Assembly (NCBI GenBank): GCA_964645585.1
Contig: CAZYAN010000008.1
Span: 1-64,000, forward strand
From: DATGSL01 sp964645585
GTDB taxonomy: Bacteria > Verrucomicrobiota > Verrucomicrobiia > Opitutales > T3Sed10-336
DNA length: 64,000 nt
Direction of reading: 5' to 3'
In this document: piece by piece, positions 50,279 to 59,284 of the stretch
How the letters are laid out: every line of letters begins with the position of its first letter
Numbering within the stretch: position 1 is the first letter of the stretch
The notes under the pieces: generated by a model
What the model was told of the DNA's origin: nothing
Databases searched by the model: none
Seen by the model: only the letters and a program-made list of their open reading frames with translations
Program-made: the position numbers and the translations under genes

Positions 50279-52279
50279 ATGCCTTCCGATCAGTTGCCGA
50301 TCCTGTTTCAGGACGACGAACCACCGAAGAAAGCGCGAAAACGAGCTTCAAAAAAAATGATGCAGAGCGAGGAAGATTGGAGTCCGCGGCCGCTTTCGGC
50401 CGAAGAAAAGCCGGCAGCGGCTTCCGCGGCGTCCCCCGAGGAAGAAGGCGCGCCGCCGAAGGCCCGCGCGCGCCGCAAGCCCCGGCCGACGGTGCGGAAA
50501 ACGAAGACCGAGCAAGCCGCGGAGCCGTCGACTCCCGCGCCGAAAGCCGACACGGCTGAGCCAGCGCGGGAAAAGCCGGCGGCGAAGGAAGCGCCGGCGG
50601 AGACACCCAAACCCGCGCGGGAGGAACCGGTTGCGCGCAAGAAGGAGTCCGCTGGTGCGCCGGCTGCGGCGGAAGAACCGTCGGCGAACAATTCAGAAAG
50701 TCCCGAGCAGCAGCCAGAGAAGCCGCGCTCGGAGGCGCAGGGCAATTTTCAGAACCGGAAGCCAAGTCAGCCCTCTCAGGGCGGCGGCCATTATCAGGGC
50801 GGTCAAAACCGATCCGGCCAGCAGGGAGCTTTTCGCGGAAAGAAAAAGAAAAACAAGAAAAGCGGCCGACACGGCGGCGGGGGAGGAGGCGACCGGCCGT
50901 CCGGATCCGCTCCGCAGCAGGCGCCGGTGCATCGCATGGCGGATCTGCCCGATCCGAGTCGCTTTCAAAATATTGACGAGCTCGCGCGCGAGTCCGCGGA
51001 GGCCGCGACCGGTGAACCGCTTTATCTCGACGGCCTGTTTACCGTCAGTCTCCATGAACTGGTGGAACAGGCGACCGAGATGGGGATCGTCCTCGACGCC
51101 GCGCCCAACCGCCGATTGCTGATCGGCCGCATGCTCGAGCGCGCCGCCGAAGAGAACCGTCCGATCATCGACCGGGGCGTCCTTGAAATCACCGAAAGCG
51201 GGTATGGCTTCATCACGCGCAGCGCGCACAATTATCGCGTTCAGGCGGAGGATCCCTATGTCGCGGCAAGCTTTATCCGGCGGTTCGGATTGAAGAAAGG
51301 GCACCAAATCGAGGCGCAGGTGCGTCCGCCGGAGGGGCAGGAGCGCTGTCCGTCGGTTGTTCGCATCGTCCAGGTGATGGGCCGCGATCCCGCTGAAATT
51401 TCCGACATCGTTCCGTTCGAGGATCTCGTTCCGTATTATCCGCTCCAGCGAATTCTTCTCGAAGTGCCGGACCAGGAAAACGGCAAGGATGTTTCGATGC
51501 GGGCGGTCGATCTGTTGACGCCGATCGGGTTTGGCCAGCGCGGGCTGATTGTCGCGCCGCCGCGGACCGGCAAGACGGTCATTTTGCAGCAGATCGCGAA
51601 CTCGATTGCGACGAATAACCCGCAGGCGCACCTGATCGTGCTGCTGATCGATGAGCGGCCGGAGGAAGTCACGGACTTCCGCAGACATACGAAAGGCGAA
51701 GTGGTCAGCTCGACCTTCGACGAACCGGCTTCCAGTCACGTCGCTGTCGCGGAAATGGTGATTGAAAAGGCCCGCCGCATGGTTGAAGCCGGCGAAGATG
51801 TGGTGATCCTCCTCGACTCGATCACCCGTCTGGCCCGGGCCTACAACACGATGATGCCGAGCAGCGGAAAAATCCTTTCCGGGGGCGTGGAATCGAACGC
51901 GCTCCAGAAACCGAAGCGTTTCTTCGGCGCCGCGCGAAACATCGAGGACGGCGGGAGTCTGACGATCCTGGCAACCGCGTTGATCGACACGGGCAGCCGG
52001 ATGGACGAAGTGATTTTTGAGGAATTCAAAGGCACCGGCAACATGGAGCTCCATCTCGACCGGGCGCTGGTTGACAAACGAATCTTCCCGGCGATCAACA
52101 TCGAGAAGAGCGGCACCCGCAAGGAAGAGCTCCTGTATCATCCCGATGAACTGAATCGCATTTACTCCTTGCGGCGAGCGATTCAAGGCGTTCCGATCGT
52201 GGAAGCGATGGAAATGCTCGTACAGCGCCTCAAGAAAACGCGCAGCAACGCCGAGTTTCTTCTCGCAATGAACCGATAG
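50279..52279 (+). CDS. rho: Transcription termination factor Rho with disordered N-terminal extension
   Basis: Rho is a hexameric RNA-dependent ATPase that ends transcription. The conserved part begins near residue 225: helical N-terminal RNA-binding segment, cold-shock-like domain with ESGYGFITRS, Walker A APPRTGKT (426-433), VLLIDERPEEVTDF, and the Q- and R-loop region SGGVESNALQKPKRFFGAARNIEDGGSL-type block. In front of this are about 220 residues of low complexity: acidic/Ala/Pro/Lys-rich (40-150), then Gln/Gly-rich with Lys and Arg clusters (160-205). E. coli Rho is 419 residues; this one is 666. Long intrinsically disordered insertions are known in Rho of Bacteroidota and Actinomycetota. 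Follows coaE directly. Confidence 0.97.
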   Translation: MPSDQLPILFQDDEPPKKARKRASKKMMQSEEDWSPRPLSAEEKPAAASAASPEEEGAPPKARARRKPRPTVRKTKTEQAAEPSTPAPKADTAEPAREKPAAKEAPAETPKPAREEPVARKKESAGAPAAAEEPSANNSESPEQQPEKPRSEAQGNFQNRKPSQPSQGGGHYQGGQNRSGQQGAFRGKKKKNKKSGRHGGGGGGDRPSGSAPQQAPVHRMADLPDPSRFQNIDELARESAEAATGEPLYLDGLFTVSLHELVEQATEMGIVLDAAPNRRLLIGRMLERAAEENRPIIDRGVLEITESGYGFITRSAHNYRVQAEDPYVAASFIRRFGLKKGHQIEAQVRPPEGQERCPSVVRIVQVMGRDPAEISDIVPFEDLVPYYPLQRILLEVPDQENGKDVSMRAVDLLTPIGFGQRGLIVAPPRTGKTVILQQIANSIATNNPQAHLIVLLIDERPEEVTDFRRHTKGEVVSSTFDEPASSHVAVAEMVIEKARRMVEAGEDVVILLDSITRLARAYNTMMPSSGKILSGGVESNALQKPKRFFGAARNIEDGGSLTILATALIDTGSRMDEVIFEEFKGTGNMELHLDRALVDKRIFPAINIEKSGTRKEELLYHPDELNRIYSLRRAIQGVPIVEAMEMLVQRLKKTRSNAEFLLAMNR

Positions 52280-52450
52280 CCCGCTCGGCTGTCCCATCGG
52301 GAAAGTTGACGGCAAATGCTGGTGCAAATGAAGATTCAGGAGCAGGTGAAGACGGCCTTCAGGCCGGCCCGGGAGGCGCGATTTTTCGCGTCGTCCTTAT
52401 GCGTGGAAATTTCTGGCACAAAATAAAACTCTCCTCAGACTGATTGGCTC

Positions 52451-54190
52451 GTGACCTCTGCTGATGAATTTATAACCAACTTGATTGTCGAACGGGGCCT
52501 GGTGGACGCCGAGGTCGTGGAGGCCGCCCGGCGCGCTCTCCAGGAAGAGATGACCGACCCCGACAAGCCCGCCCGGGATCTGGTGGCGGTCCTGTCGGAG
52601 AATGGTCACATTGAGAGCCACCAGGTGACCGCGCTTCTGGCGGAAGAATTCGGCATGGCGATGGTCGGTCCCGGTGCGATCAAGCCGACGGAAGAAGCGC
52701 TCAAGACGATGCCTCGCTCGCTGGCGGTGCGCTACCACGCGTTCCCGATCAGTCGGGACGGCTCAACGCTCAAGGTGGCGATCGCCGATCCGCTCGACAT
52801 GGACGGCGTCGACAGTCTCAGCCACGTTTTGCAGCTTTCGATCGAGCCATGCATCGCGTTGCGGGAGCAGATCGACAACGCGATCGAGAAGCATTACGGG
52901 TCCGAGGACAGCGTCGAATTCATGCTGGAGGAGATGGCCGGCGGCGAAGGTCAGGACCTCGACCTCGACAAGGCGGTCGACGAGCTGGCGAGCCAGCACA
53001 CGGAATCAGCCAGCGAAGCCGATGCGCCGATCATCAAACTGGTCTACCGGATCATCACCGAAGCGATTCGCCGCCGCGCCTCTGACATCCACCTCGAACC
53101 GCTCGAAAAACGGTTCCGCGTCCGTTACCGGATCGACGGCGTGCTTCACGAAGTCGAAAATCCGCCGAAGCGGCTTCAGCTCGCGATCATCGCCCGCATC
53201 AAGATCATGGCCGATATCAGCATCGCGGAGAAGCGCATCCCGCAGGACGGCCGCATTCACCTGGTGCTTTCCGGCAAGGAGTTCGACTTCCGTGTCTCCT
53301 CGCTGCCGACCGAGCATGGCGAGAGCATCGTCATGCGAATTCTGGACAAGGAAGGCTTGATGCTCGGGCTTCCCGAACTCGGATTCTTCAGCGACGACCA
53401 GGCGCAACTGGAAAAATTCATTTCGCTGCCGGACGGCATCTTCCTGGTGACCGGACCGACCGGTTCCGGTAAGACCACCACACTTTACGCCTGTCTCAAT
53501 TTCATCAACCGGCCCGACCGGAAGATCATCACCGTCGAGGATCCGGTCGAGTACCGGATCGCCGGGATCAACCAGGTGCAAGTCCGTGCCGAGGTCAATA
53601 TGACCTTTTCCGCCGCGCTCCGCTCCATGCTGCGCCAAGCGCCGAACATCATCATGATCGGTGAGATTCGGGACCTGGAGACCGCCGAGATTGCGATCAA
53701 CGCGTCGCTGACCGGTCACATGGTGTTCAGTACGCTGCACACCAACGACGCGCCGAGCGCGGTCACTCGTCTGGTCGACATCGGCGTGAAGCCATTCCTG
53801 GTGGCTGCTTCGCTCCGGGCGGTGATGGCTCAGCGCCTCGTCCGGCGGATCTGCCGCAACTGCAAGACGCCCGATACGCCGGATCCGGCCCATTTGCGCG
53901 CCCTGAATCTCACGGGCGAGCGGGCTGCCTCCGCGACATTTATGAAGGGCGCGGGCTGTCAGGAATGCCATGGAACCGGATTCCGCGGCCGGATGACGAT
54001 TGCGGAAATTTTTGCTGTCACCGACGAAATCGAACGGATGATTTACGAGAACGCGAGCACCACCGTCATCCGCCGCAAGGCGCGCGAGGCGGGAATGCGC
54101 TCGCTGCGCGATGATGGAATTCGAAAGGTGACCAGCGGTCTCACAACTCCGGCGGAAGTGGTAGCTATCACCGTCGCCGACGTCGATTAA
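52451..54190 (+). CDS. PilB/GspE-type secretion ATPase (first copy)
   Basis: A 579-residue hexameric ATPase that powers pilus or pseudopilus assembly. The N-terminal domain (about 1-150) is GspE-N-like; the core has RASDIHLEPLEKRFRVRYRIDG, GPTGSGKTTTLY (Walker A, near residue 335), VEDPVEYRI (Walker B region), MIGEIRDLETAEIA and HTNDAPSAVTRL. Four Cys (CRNCK and CQECHGTGF) form the zinc site of PilB/GspE. The start is GTG 52451; no Shine-Dalgarno is visible. It is the first gene of the block ATPase-pilT-ATPase-pilC; the second ATPase (55420) is its paralogue. Confidence 0.92.
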   Translation: MTSADEFITNLIVERGLVDAEVVEAARRALQEEMTDPDKPARDLVAVLSENGHIESHQVTALLAEEFGMAMVGPGAIKPTEEALKTMPRSLAVRYHAFPISRDGSTLKVAIADPLDMDGVDSLSHVLQLSIEPCIALREQIDNAIEKHYGSEDSVEFMLEEMAGGEGQDLDLDKAVDELASQHTESASEADAPIIKLVYRIITEAIRRRASDIHLEPLEKRFRVRYRIDGVLHEVENPPKRLQLAIIARIKIMADISIAEKRIPQDGRIHLVLSGKEFDFRVSSLPTEHGESIVMRILDKEGLMLGLPELGFFSDDQAQLEKFISLPDGIFLVTGPTGSGKTTTLYACLNFINRPDRKIITVEDPVEYRIAGINQVQVRAEVNMTFSAALRSMLRQAPNIIMIGEIRDLETAEIAINASLTGHMVFSTLHTNDAPSAVTRLVDIGVKPFLVAASLRAVMAQRLVRRICRNCKTPDTPDPAHLRALNLTGERAASATFMKGAGCQECHGTGFRGRMTIAEIFAVTDEIERMIYENASTTVIRRKAREAGMRSLRDDGIRKVTSGLTTPAEVVAITVADVD

Positions 54191-54259
54191 CCCTAACGAA
54201 AGGCAATTTGAAAGACGTCTGAATGCCGTGACTTCTCTCTCTTCTCTCCGGTCTGACTT

Positions 54260-55342
54260 ATGAGTTACGAAATGAATGATCTTTTAACCCTGGTGTGTGA
54301 CGAAGAGGCTTCCGACCTCCACCTCCAGGTAGGGCAGGCGCCGACCCTGCGTATCCACGGTAAGATGGTCCCAGTCGACGGGCCGCCGCTGACGCCGGCC
54401 GACGCTGAGCAGTTGATGCAGGCGATCACGTCGGACCACAACCAGCAGCAGGTGAAAACGCAGGGCGGGTGTGACTTCGGTTTCGCGTTTAAGGATCGCT
54501 CCCGGTTCCGCGTCAGCGTGCTCAAATCGAAGGGCAATTACGGGATCGTCCTGCGCCAGATCCCGGCGAAGATGTTCGGTTTGCGGGAAATCGGTCTGCC
54601 GGAAAAAGTGAAAGAGATGCTGTTCCGCCCCCGGGGATTGATTCTCGTCACCGGTCCGACCGGATCGGGCAAGAGCACGACGCTAGCCTCGATGGTCAAC
54701 TACATCAACGAGAACCGCGAGGGACACATCATCACGATCGAAGATCCGATCGAGTATTATCACGATCACAAACGATGCATTGTGACGCAGCGTGAAGTCG
54801 GCACCGATGTTCCTTCGTTTGCCGAGGCGATCAAACGCGCGCTCCGGCAGGACCCGGACGTAATCCTCGTCGGGGAAATGCGCGACCTGGAGACGATCGA
54901 GGCCGCGGTCACCGCCGCGGAAACGGGACACCTCGTCTTCGGCACCTTGCACACTACCGGTGCCGCCCGTACGGTCGACCGTATCGTCGACGCGTTTCCG
55001 GCAAACATGAAGGACCAGATCCGCACGCAGCTCGCCTCGTCGATTGTCGCGGTTATCTCGCAGGTTCTCTGCCGGCGGATTACCAAGGGGCGCGTTGCCG
55101 GATTCGAGCTGATGGTCGCCACGAATTCGATCCAGGCGCTGATTCGTGACAACAAAACCTATCGAATTCAATCCGACATTCAAACCGGCGCGAATCTCGG
55201 AATGATCACGCTCGATGCTCACCTGCTCAGTCTTTATAATCGAAACCTGATCAGCGCGGACGAAGCGATCGAGCACTCGCAAAGCATGACCGAAATGAAG
55301 GAAAAACTTCTCGCGCTCGGGGCCACGTTGAAGAATCACTAA
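54260..55342 (+). CDS. pilT: Type IV pilus retraction ATPase PilT
   Basis: PilT depolymerises type IV pili (twitching motility, DNA uptake). The 360-residue protein shows ASDLHLQVGQAPTLRIHG, GPTGSGKSTTLASM (near residue 132), EDPIEYYH, EVGTDVPSFAEAIKRALRQDPDVILVGEMRDLET and the AxHxxF-type segment LVFGTLHTTGAARTVDRIVDAFP, a PilT/PilU signature. No Cys zinc site is present, as expected for PilT. It lies between two assembly ATPases, so a retractile type IV pilus is likely. Confidence 0.95.
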   Translation: MSYEMNDLLTLVCDEEASDLHLQVGQAPTLRIHGKMVPVDGPPLTPADAEQLMQAITSDHNQQQVKTQGGCDFGFAFKDRSRFRVSVLKSKGNYGIVLRQIPAKMFGLREIGLPEKVKEMLFRPRGLILVTGPTGSGKSTTLASMVNYINENREGHIITIEDPIEYYHDHKRCIVTQREVGTDVPSFAEAIKRALRQDPDVILVGEMRDLETIEAAVTAAETGHLVFGTLHTTGAARTVDRIVDAFPANMKDQIRTQLASSIVAVISQVLCRRITKGRVAGFELMVATNSIQALIRDNKTYRIQSDIQTGANLGMITLDAHLLSLYNRNLISADEAIEHSQSMTEMKEKLLALGATLKNH

Positions 55343-55419
55343 GTTAAGGAAGGCGGCGTCCGGCGGTTGCAGCCGCGGAGGCTGACGCAAACCACGAGAC
55401 GCGATTCCGCACACCGACG

Positions 55420-57105
55420 ATGTTTGAAGCTCACAGTCAGACGATTTACGATTTCCTGAAGGAGCAGGGCCGCTTGGACGCGAGCCAGTTGCAGGAACTG
55501 TTCGAAGAGCACACCCGGAGCGGTCTGCCTTTGGCCGACGTGATTCTCGAGGCCCAGTTGCTGACCAAGGAGGAGCTTCTTCACGCCGTTGCGGAATACC
55601 TGTCTACCGAGTATGTCTCCCTTCCTGACCAGATCCCGCCCGAGCAGGCGCGACTCGTGCAAGGCGCGATCGCCCGCATGTACGGCGTGCTCCCGATTTC
55701 CGAGGAAGGGACGACACTCAATCTCGTCGCGACGGACCCCTTTAACAGCCAGATCATCGACGACCTTACGTTTGCGCTTGAAAAGGACATCAACCTCCTG
55801 GTTGCTGATCCCGAAGTTGTCGACCGGCTGGTTCGCAACACGTACGGCGAGGACGATGCCTCGGTCGAGGAGCTCCTGAATGAACTGAAAAGCCTCGACC
55901 TCTCGGAAATTGACGACAGCTCGGAAAAGGAGCTCGAGGCGGCCGCGAGCGAAACGCCGATCGTGCGCTTCGTTAATCTCGTCCTGAACCAGGCAATCAA
56001 GGACCAGGCGTCCGACATCCATTTCGAGCCGTTTGAAGACGAGTTTAAGATCCGCTACCGGATCGACGGAGCGCTGTACGAAATGGCGCCGCCGCCCAAA
56101 AATCTCGCCCTGCCGGTGACCTCCCGCATCAAAGTCGTCGCCGGCCTCAATATCTCCGAGCGGCGCATTCCGCAGGACGGCCGAATCAAGCGAACGATCG
56201 CGGGACGCCAAGTCGATTTGCGTGTTTCGACCTTGCCGACCCAGTTTGGCGAGAGCGTGGTGCTGCGTGTCCTCGACAAAACCGTGGTCAATCTCGACCT
56301 CGACGCGCTGAACATGCCCCAAGACGTGCACGACACGATCTTGGAAGTCGTCCAGCGGCCCAATGGTATTTTTATCGTCACCGGCCCGACAGGGTCCGGG
56401 AAGACGACAACCCTGTACAGCTGTCTGCGGGTCCTCAACGACGTCGAGACGAAGCTCCTCACGGCTGAGGATCCCGTGGAATACGAGATCGAGGGCATCA
56501 TGCAGGTGCCGGTGAATCCGGCGCAGGGGCTGACGTTCGCGAAAGCGCTTCGCTCCTTTCTCCGTCAGGACCCTGACGTCATCATGGTCGGGGAAATCCG
56601 CGACCTGGAGACCGCGCAAATCGCGATCCAGGCGTCGTTGACCGGTCACTTGGTGATGAGCACGCTGCACACCAATGACGCTCCGGGCGCGCTGATGCGG
56701 TTGATCGACATGGGCGTGGAGCCGTTCCTCATCGCTGCCTCGCTGGAGGCCGTGCTGGCGCAGCGCCTTGTCCGTCGCATTTGCACAAACTGCCGTACCG
56801 CCTACGAGCCGAGCGAATCGCTGATCACCCAGCTTGGGGTCGATCCGATCGATATCGGGGACAACGAATTTTTCTACGGCCGCGGCTGTGATGCCTGCAA
56901 CGATTCGGGCTACCGGGGACGTCTCGGTCTTTACGAGATGCTTCGCATCACCGATTCGCTGCGCGACATGATCAGCTCGCGGGCGCCCTTGCTCGCAATC
57001 CGCCAGCGCGCCCTTGAACAAGGGATGCGAGCGCTGCGTGACGACGGTTTGCGGGCGATCTTCGACGGCGCAACAACAATCGAAGAAGTGATAAAATACA
57101 CCTAA
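55420..57105 (+). CDS. pilB: PilB-type pilus assembly ATPase (second copy)
   Basis: A 561-residue assembly ATPase with N-terminal MshEN/GspE-N domains (QLQELFEEHTRSGLPLADVILEAQLLT-type helices), a core with QASDIHFEPFEDEFKIRYRIDG, GPTGSGKTTTLYS (near residue 321), EDPVEYEIEG and DVIMVGEIRDLETAQIAIQ, and a Cys-rich zinc site (CTNCRTAYEPS, CDACNDSGYRG). It is followed after 18 bp by the platform protein gene pilC, which makes it the better candidate for the PilB partner than the first copy. Ends close to pilC; both in one operon. Confidence 0.93.
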   Translation: MFEAHSQTIYDFLKEQGRLDASQLQELFEEHTRSGLPLADVILEAQLLTKEELLHAVAEYLSTEYVSLPDQIPPEQARLVQGAIARMYGVLPISEEGTTLNLVATDPFNSQIIDDLTFALEKDINLLVADPEVVDRLVRNTYGEDDASVEELLNELKSLDLSEIDDSSEKELEAAASETPIVRFVNLVLNQAIKDQASDIHFEPFEDEFKIRYRIDGALYEMAPPPKNLALPVTSRIKVVAGLNISERRIPQDGRIKRTIAGRQVDLRVSTLPTQFGESVVLRVLDKTVVNLDLDALNMPQDVHDTILEVVQRPNGIFIVTGPTGSGKTTTLYSCLRVLNDVETKLLTAEDPVEYEIEGIMQVPVNPAQGLTFAKALRSFLRQDPDVIMVGEIRDLETAQIAIQASLTGHLVMSTLHTNDAPGALMRLIDMGVEPFLIAASLEAVLAQRLVRRICTNCRTAYEPSESLITQLGVDPIDIGDNEFFYGRGCDACNDSGYRGRLGLYEMLRITDSLRDMISSRAPLLAIRQRALEQGMRALRDDGLRAIFDGATTIEEVIKYT

Positions 57106-57123
57106 TACTCTCAGGTTTGGACT

Positions 57124-58386
57124 ATGCCCAAGTTTTCCTACACCGCGATCGATGCCAGCGGAAAGCAAAAATCCGGAGTGCTTTCCGCGTCCAGCAGTGA
57201 AGATGCAACCGCCCAGATTAAATCGATGGGCCTTTTCGTCACGAACCTCGTGGCTTCCGACAAGGCCGCGAACGGCCGTGCGCGCGGCCGCGCCGCCGCC
57301 AGTTCCACGACACGCAAGAAGCCGGTCACGATCGGCAAAATCATCAAGGAAAAGGGGCTGGCCGTTTTCACCCGGCAGTTGTCGACCCTGCTCCAAGCGG
57401 GCCTTCCCCTGCTGCGAAGTCTCGAGGTGCTCGTCCGGCAGGAGAAAAATCCGGGTTTTAAATACGTGGTCGAGGAGATCGCTGAGAACGTCCGCTCCGG
57501 TAACACGTTCTCTGACGGGCTCCTTCAGCATCCGAAGGTTTTCAACCGCCTCTACGTCAATATGGTGAAGGCCGGGGAGGCGGGCGGTGTGCTCGACGTG
57601 GTTCTCAACCGCCTCGCGCGGTTCATGGAGAAGTCGATCCGGATCAAGGGCAAAGTAAAATCCGCGATGGTCTATCCGATCATCGTTCTCTGTATCGCGA
57701 TCGGGATTCTCGCGTTCCTGATGGCGTTTGTCGTGCCGAAGTTCGAGGATATTTTCGCGGACCTTCTTGAAGGAGCGGAACTTCCCATACTCACCCAGAT
57801 CGTGATGAAGGTCAGTTACTTCGTGCGCGACCACTTCCTGATGACGGTCGTCGGGGCGGTGATTTTCTTCATCATTCTGAAGATTCTGAAATCGACGAGG
57901 CAGGGGGCGCGGGCGGTCGACAAAATGATGATCACCCTTCCGCCCGTTGGAGACTTGTTCCGAAAGGCCGCTATTGCGCGCTTTTCGCGAACCTTTGGCA
58001 CGCTCCTGTCCAGCGGTGTCCCGATCCTCAACTGCCTGACGATCACGCGCGACACGATCGGGAACCGTATTCTAATGGACGCGATCGAGAAAGTGCATGA
58101 CCGCGTAAAAGAAGGTGACTCGGTTTCGGCGCCGCTCGAAGCTTCCAAGGTTTTCCCGACCATGGTCACCAGTATGATCGACGTCGGTGAGGAAACCGGG
58201 GAACTGCCGGAGATGCTGAACCGCATCGCCGACACCTATGACGAGGAAGTCGACAACGCCGTCGCGGCACTGACATCGATCATCGAGCCGATCATGATCG
58301 TGATCCTCGCTTTTATCGTCGGGGTGATCGTCATTGCTCTCTTCCTTCCGATCATCCGCGTCATCGAAAATCTCAGCAGCAGCTAG
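57124..58386 (+). CDS. pilC: PilC/GspF inner-membrane platform protein
   Basis: The polytopic platform that transmits PilB and PilT action to pilin subunits. 420 residues, two GspF domains: the first with VFTRQLSTLLQAGLPLLRSLEVLV, the second with RFSRTFGTLLSSGVPILNCLTI and MVTSMIDVGEETGELPEML. Three hydrophobic helices (about 190-215, 240-260, 385-410) are in the expected positions. The N-terminal 60 residues (YTAIDASGKQKSGVLSA) are typical. A strong stem-loop follows the stop codon, so the operon probably ends here. No pilin gene is in the window. Confidence 0.95.
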   Translation: MPKFSYTAIDASGKQKSGVLSASSSEDATAQIKSMGLFVTNLVASDKAANGRARGRAAASSTTRKKPVTIGKIIKEKGLAVFTRQLSTLLQAGLPLLRSLEVLVRQEKNPGFKYVVEEIAENVRSGNTFSDGLLQHPKVFNRLYVNMVKAGEAGGVLDVVLNRLARFMEKSIRIKGKVKSAMVYPIIVLCIAIGILAFLMAFVVPKFEDIFADLLEGAELPILTQIVMKVSYFVRDHFLMTVVGAVIFFIILKILKSTRQGARAVDKMMITLPPVGDLFRKAAIARFSRTFGTLLSSGVPILNCLTITRDTIGNRILMDAIEKVHDRVKEGDSVSAPLEASKVFPTMVTSMIDVGEETGELPEMLNRIADTYDEEVDNAVAALTSIIEPIMIVILAFIVGVIVIALFLPIIRVIENLSSS

Positions 58387-58404
58387 GCAACTTATTCTTG
58401 GTCA

Positions 58405-58438
58405 GCGGCCGCATGCTGTTTGCGGACGGTGCGGCCGC
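58405..58438 (+). other. Strong stem-loop after pilC
   Basis: GCGGCCGCA and TGCGGCCGC form a perfect 9-bp stem with a 16-nt loop, 18 bp beyond the pilC stop. There is no T-run, so it may be a 3'-end stabiliser or a hairpin that works with Rho. Confidence 0.45.
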
Positions 58439-58470
58439 AGTCGCTGGCAGACCGTTGTAGCACTGGAATA

Positions 58471-59193
58471 ATGAAGAAGAATCTAACATTCGGCCTTTTA
58501 CTGTTTACAAGCGCGCTGTTCCTTAGTCCAACAAACGGCATGGCAGAGAACGCGGAAAATAAAAGTAAAGTCGCGCCCGATGAAGAGGTGGCTGTGATTT
58601 CCACGGTTGAGGGCGATATGGTTGTCGCCTTTTGGCCGGACGTCGCGCCGAAAACGGTGGAGAATTTCAAGAAGCTCGCCCGCGACAAGTTCTACGACGG
58701 CACCGCCTTTCACCGGATCATAAAGGGATTTATGATCCAGGGAGGCGATCCGAATACCAAGGAAGGCGCGCGCGGAATGCCTGGCACCGGCGGGCCGGGG
58801 TACCAGATCAAGGCGGAGTTCAGCGATCGTTCCCATGTGCGCGGCGTTCTCTCGATGGCGCGGGGCCCGCATCCGGATTCAGCCGGCAGCCAGTTCTTTG
58901 TTGTTCACGGCGATGCCAAGTTTCTCGACCGCCAGTACACCGCGTTTGGAAAGCTGGTTTCGGGATACGATGTTCTCGATAAAATCGCGAATGTTCCGAC
59001 CGTGTCCGACGGCAGGGAAAACAGCAAGCCGACCAAACGAATGGGCGTAAAGACGATCCGGATCCTGCCGTATAAAGAGGTCGCCAAGGACGGTGTCGCC
59101 GCCGGTTCCGCAACAAACACGAAGGAAGAGGCGAAGCAGGCCGAGAGCGAAGGAAAATCGAAAGCGGATTCCGCGGACGACAAGAAGCAATAA
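58471..59193 (+). CDS. Exported cyclophilin-type peptidyl-prolyl isomerase
   Basis: A 240-residue periplasmic proline isomerase. The signal peptide is MKKNLTFGLLLFTSALFLS followed by a short hydrophilic stretch. The cyclophilin domain (about 45-200) shows FHRIIKGFMIQGGDPN, GGPGYQIKAEF, SMARGPHPDSAGSQFFV and ARFIDRQYTAFGKL-like (FLDRQYTAFGKLV); the catalytic Arg and Phe are present. An acidic/Lys-rich low-complexity tail (after 205) is unusual for the family. It starts 84 bp after pilC behind the stem-loop, so it may be an independent unit. Confidence 0.93.
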   Translation: MKKNLTFGLLLFTSALFLSPTNGMAENAENKSKVAPDEEVAVISTVEGDMVVAFWPDVAPKTVENFKKLARDKFYDGTAFHRIIKGFMIQGGDPNTKEGARGMPGTGGPGYQIKAEFSDRSHVRGVLSMARGPHPDSAGSQFFVVHGDAKFLDRQYTAFGKLVSGYDVLDKIANVPTVSDGRENSKPTKRMGVKTIRILPYKEVAKDGVAAGSATNTKEEAKQAESEGKSKADSADDKKQ

Positions 59194-59284
59194 GGACTCC
59201 GGCGTTTCGCCGGCGGCGCACGCGTGCTTGTGCAAGGCCGGTTGACCAAAGGCTTGATCGGCGAAACCGCAAGAGGCCCGGACG

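Noticed and set aside
50693..52327. A 544-codon open frame on the minus strand opposite rho
   Set aside because: Complement of rho; composition and lack of motifs mark it as a shadow.
55339..57834. An 831-codon open frame on the minus strand opposite the second pilB and pilC
   Set aside because: It is the complement of clear ATPase and platform genes and shows His/Arg/Asp-rich composition without any domain; it comes from GC-biased codon use.
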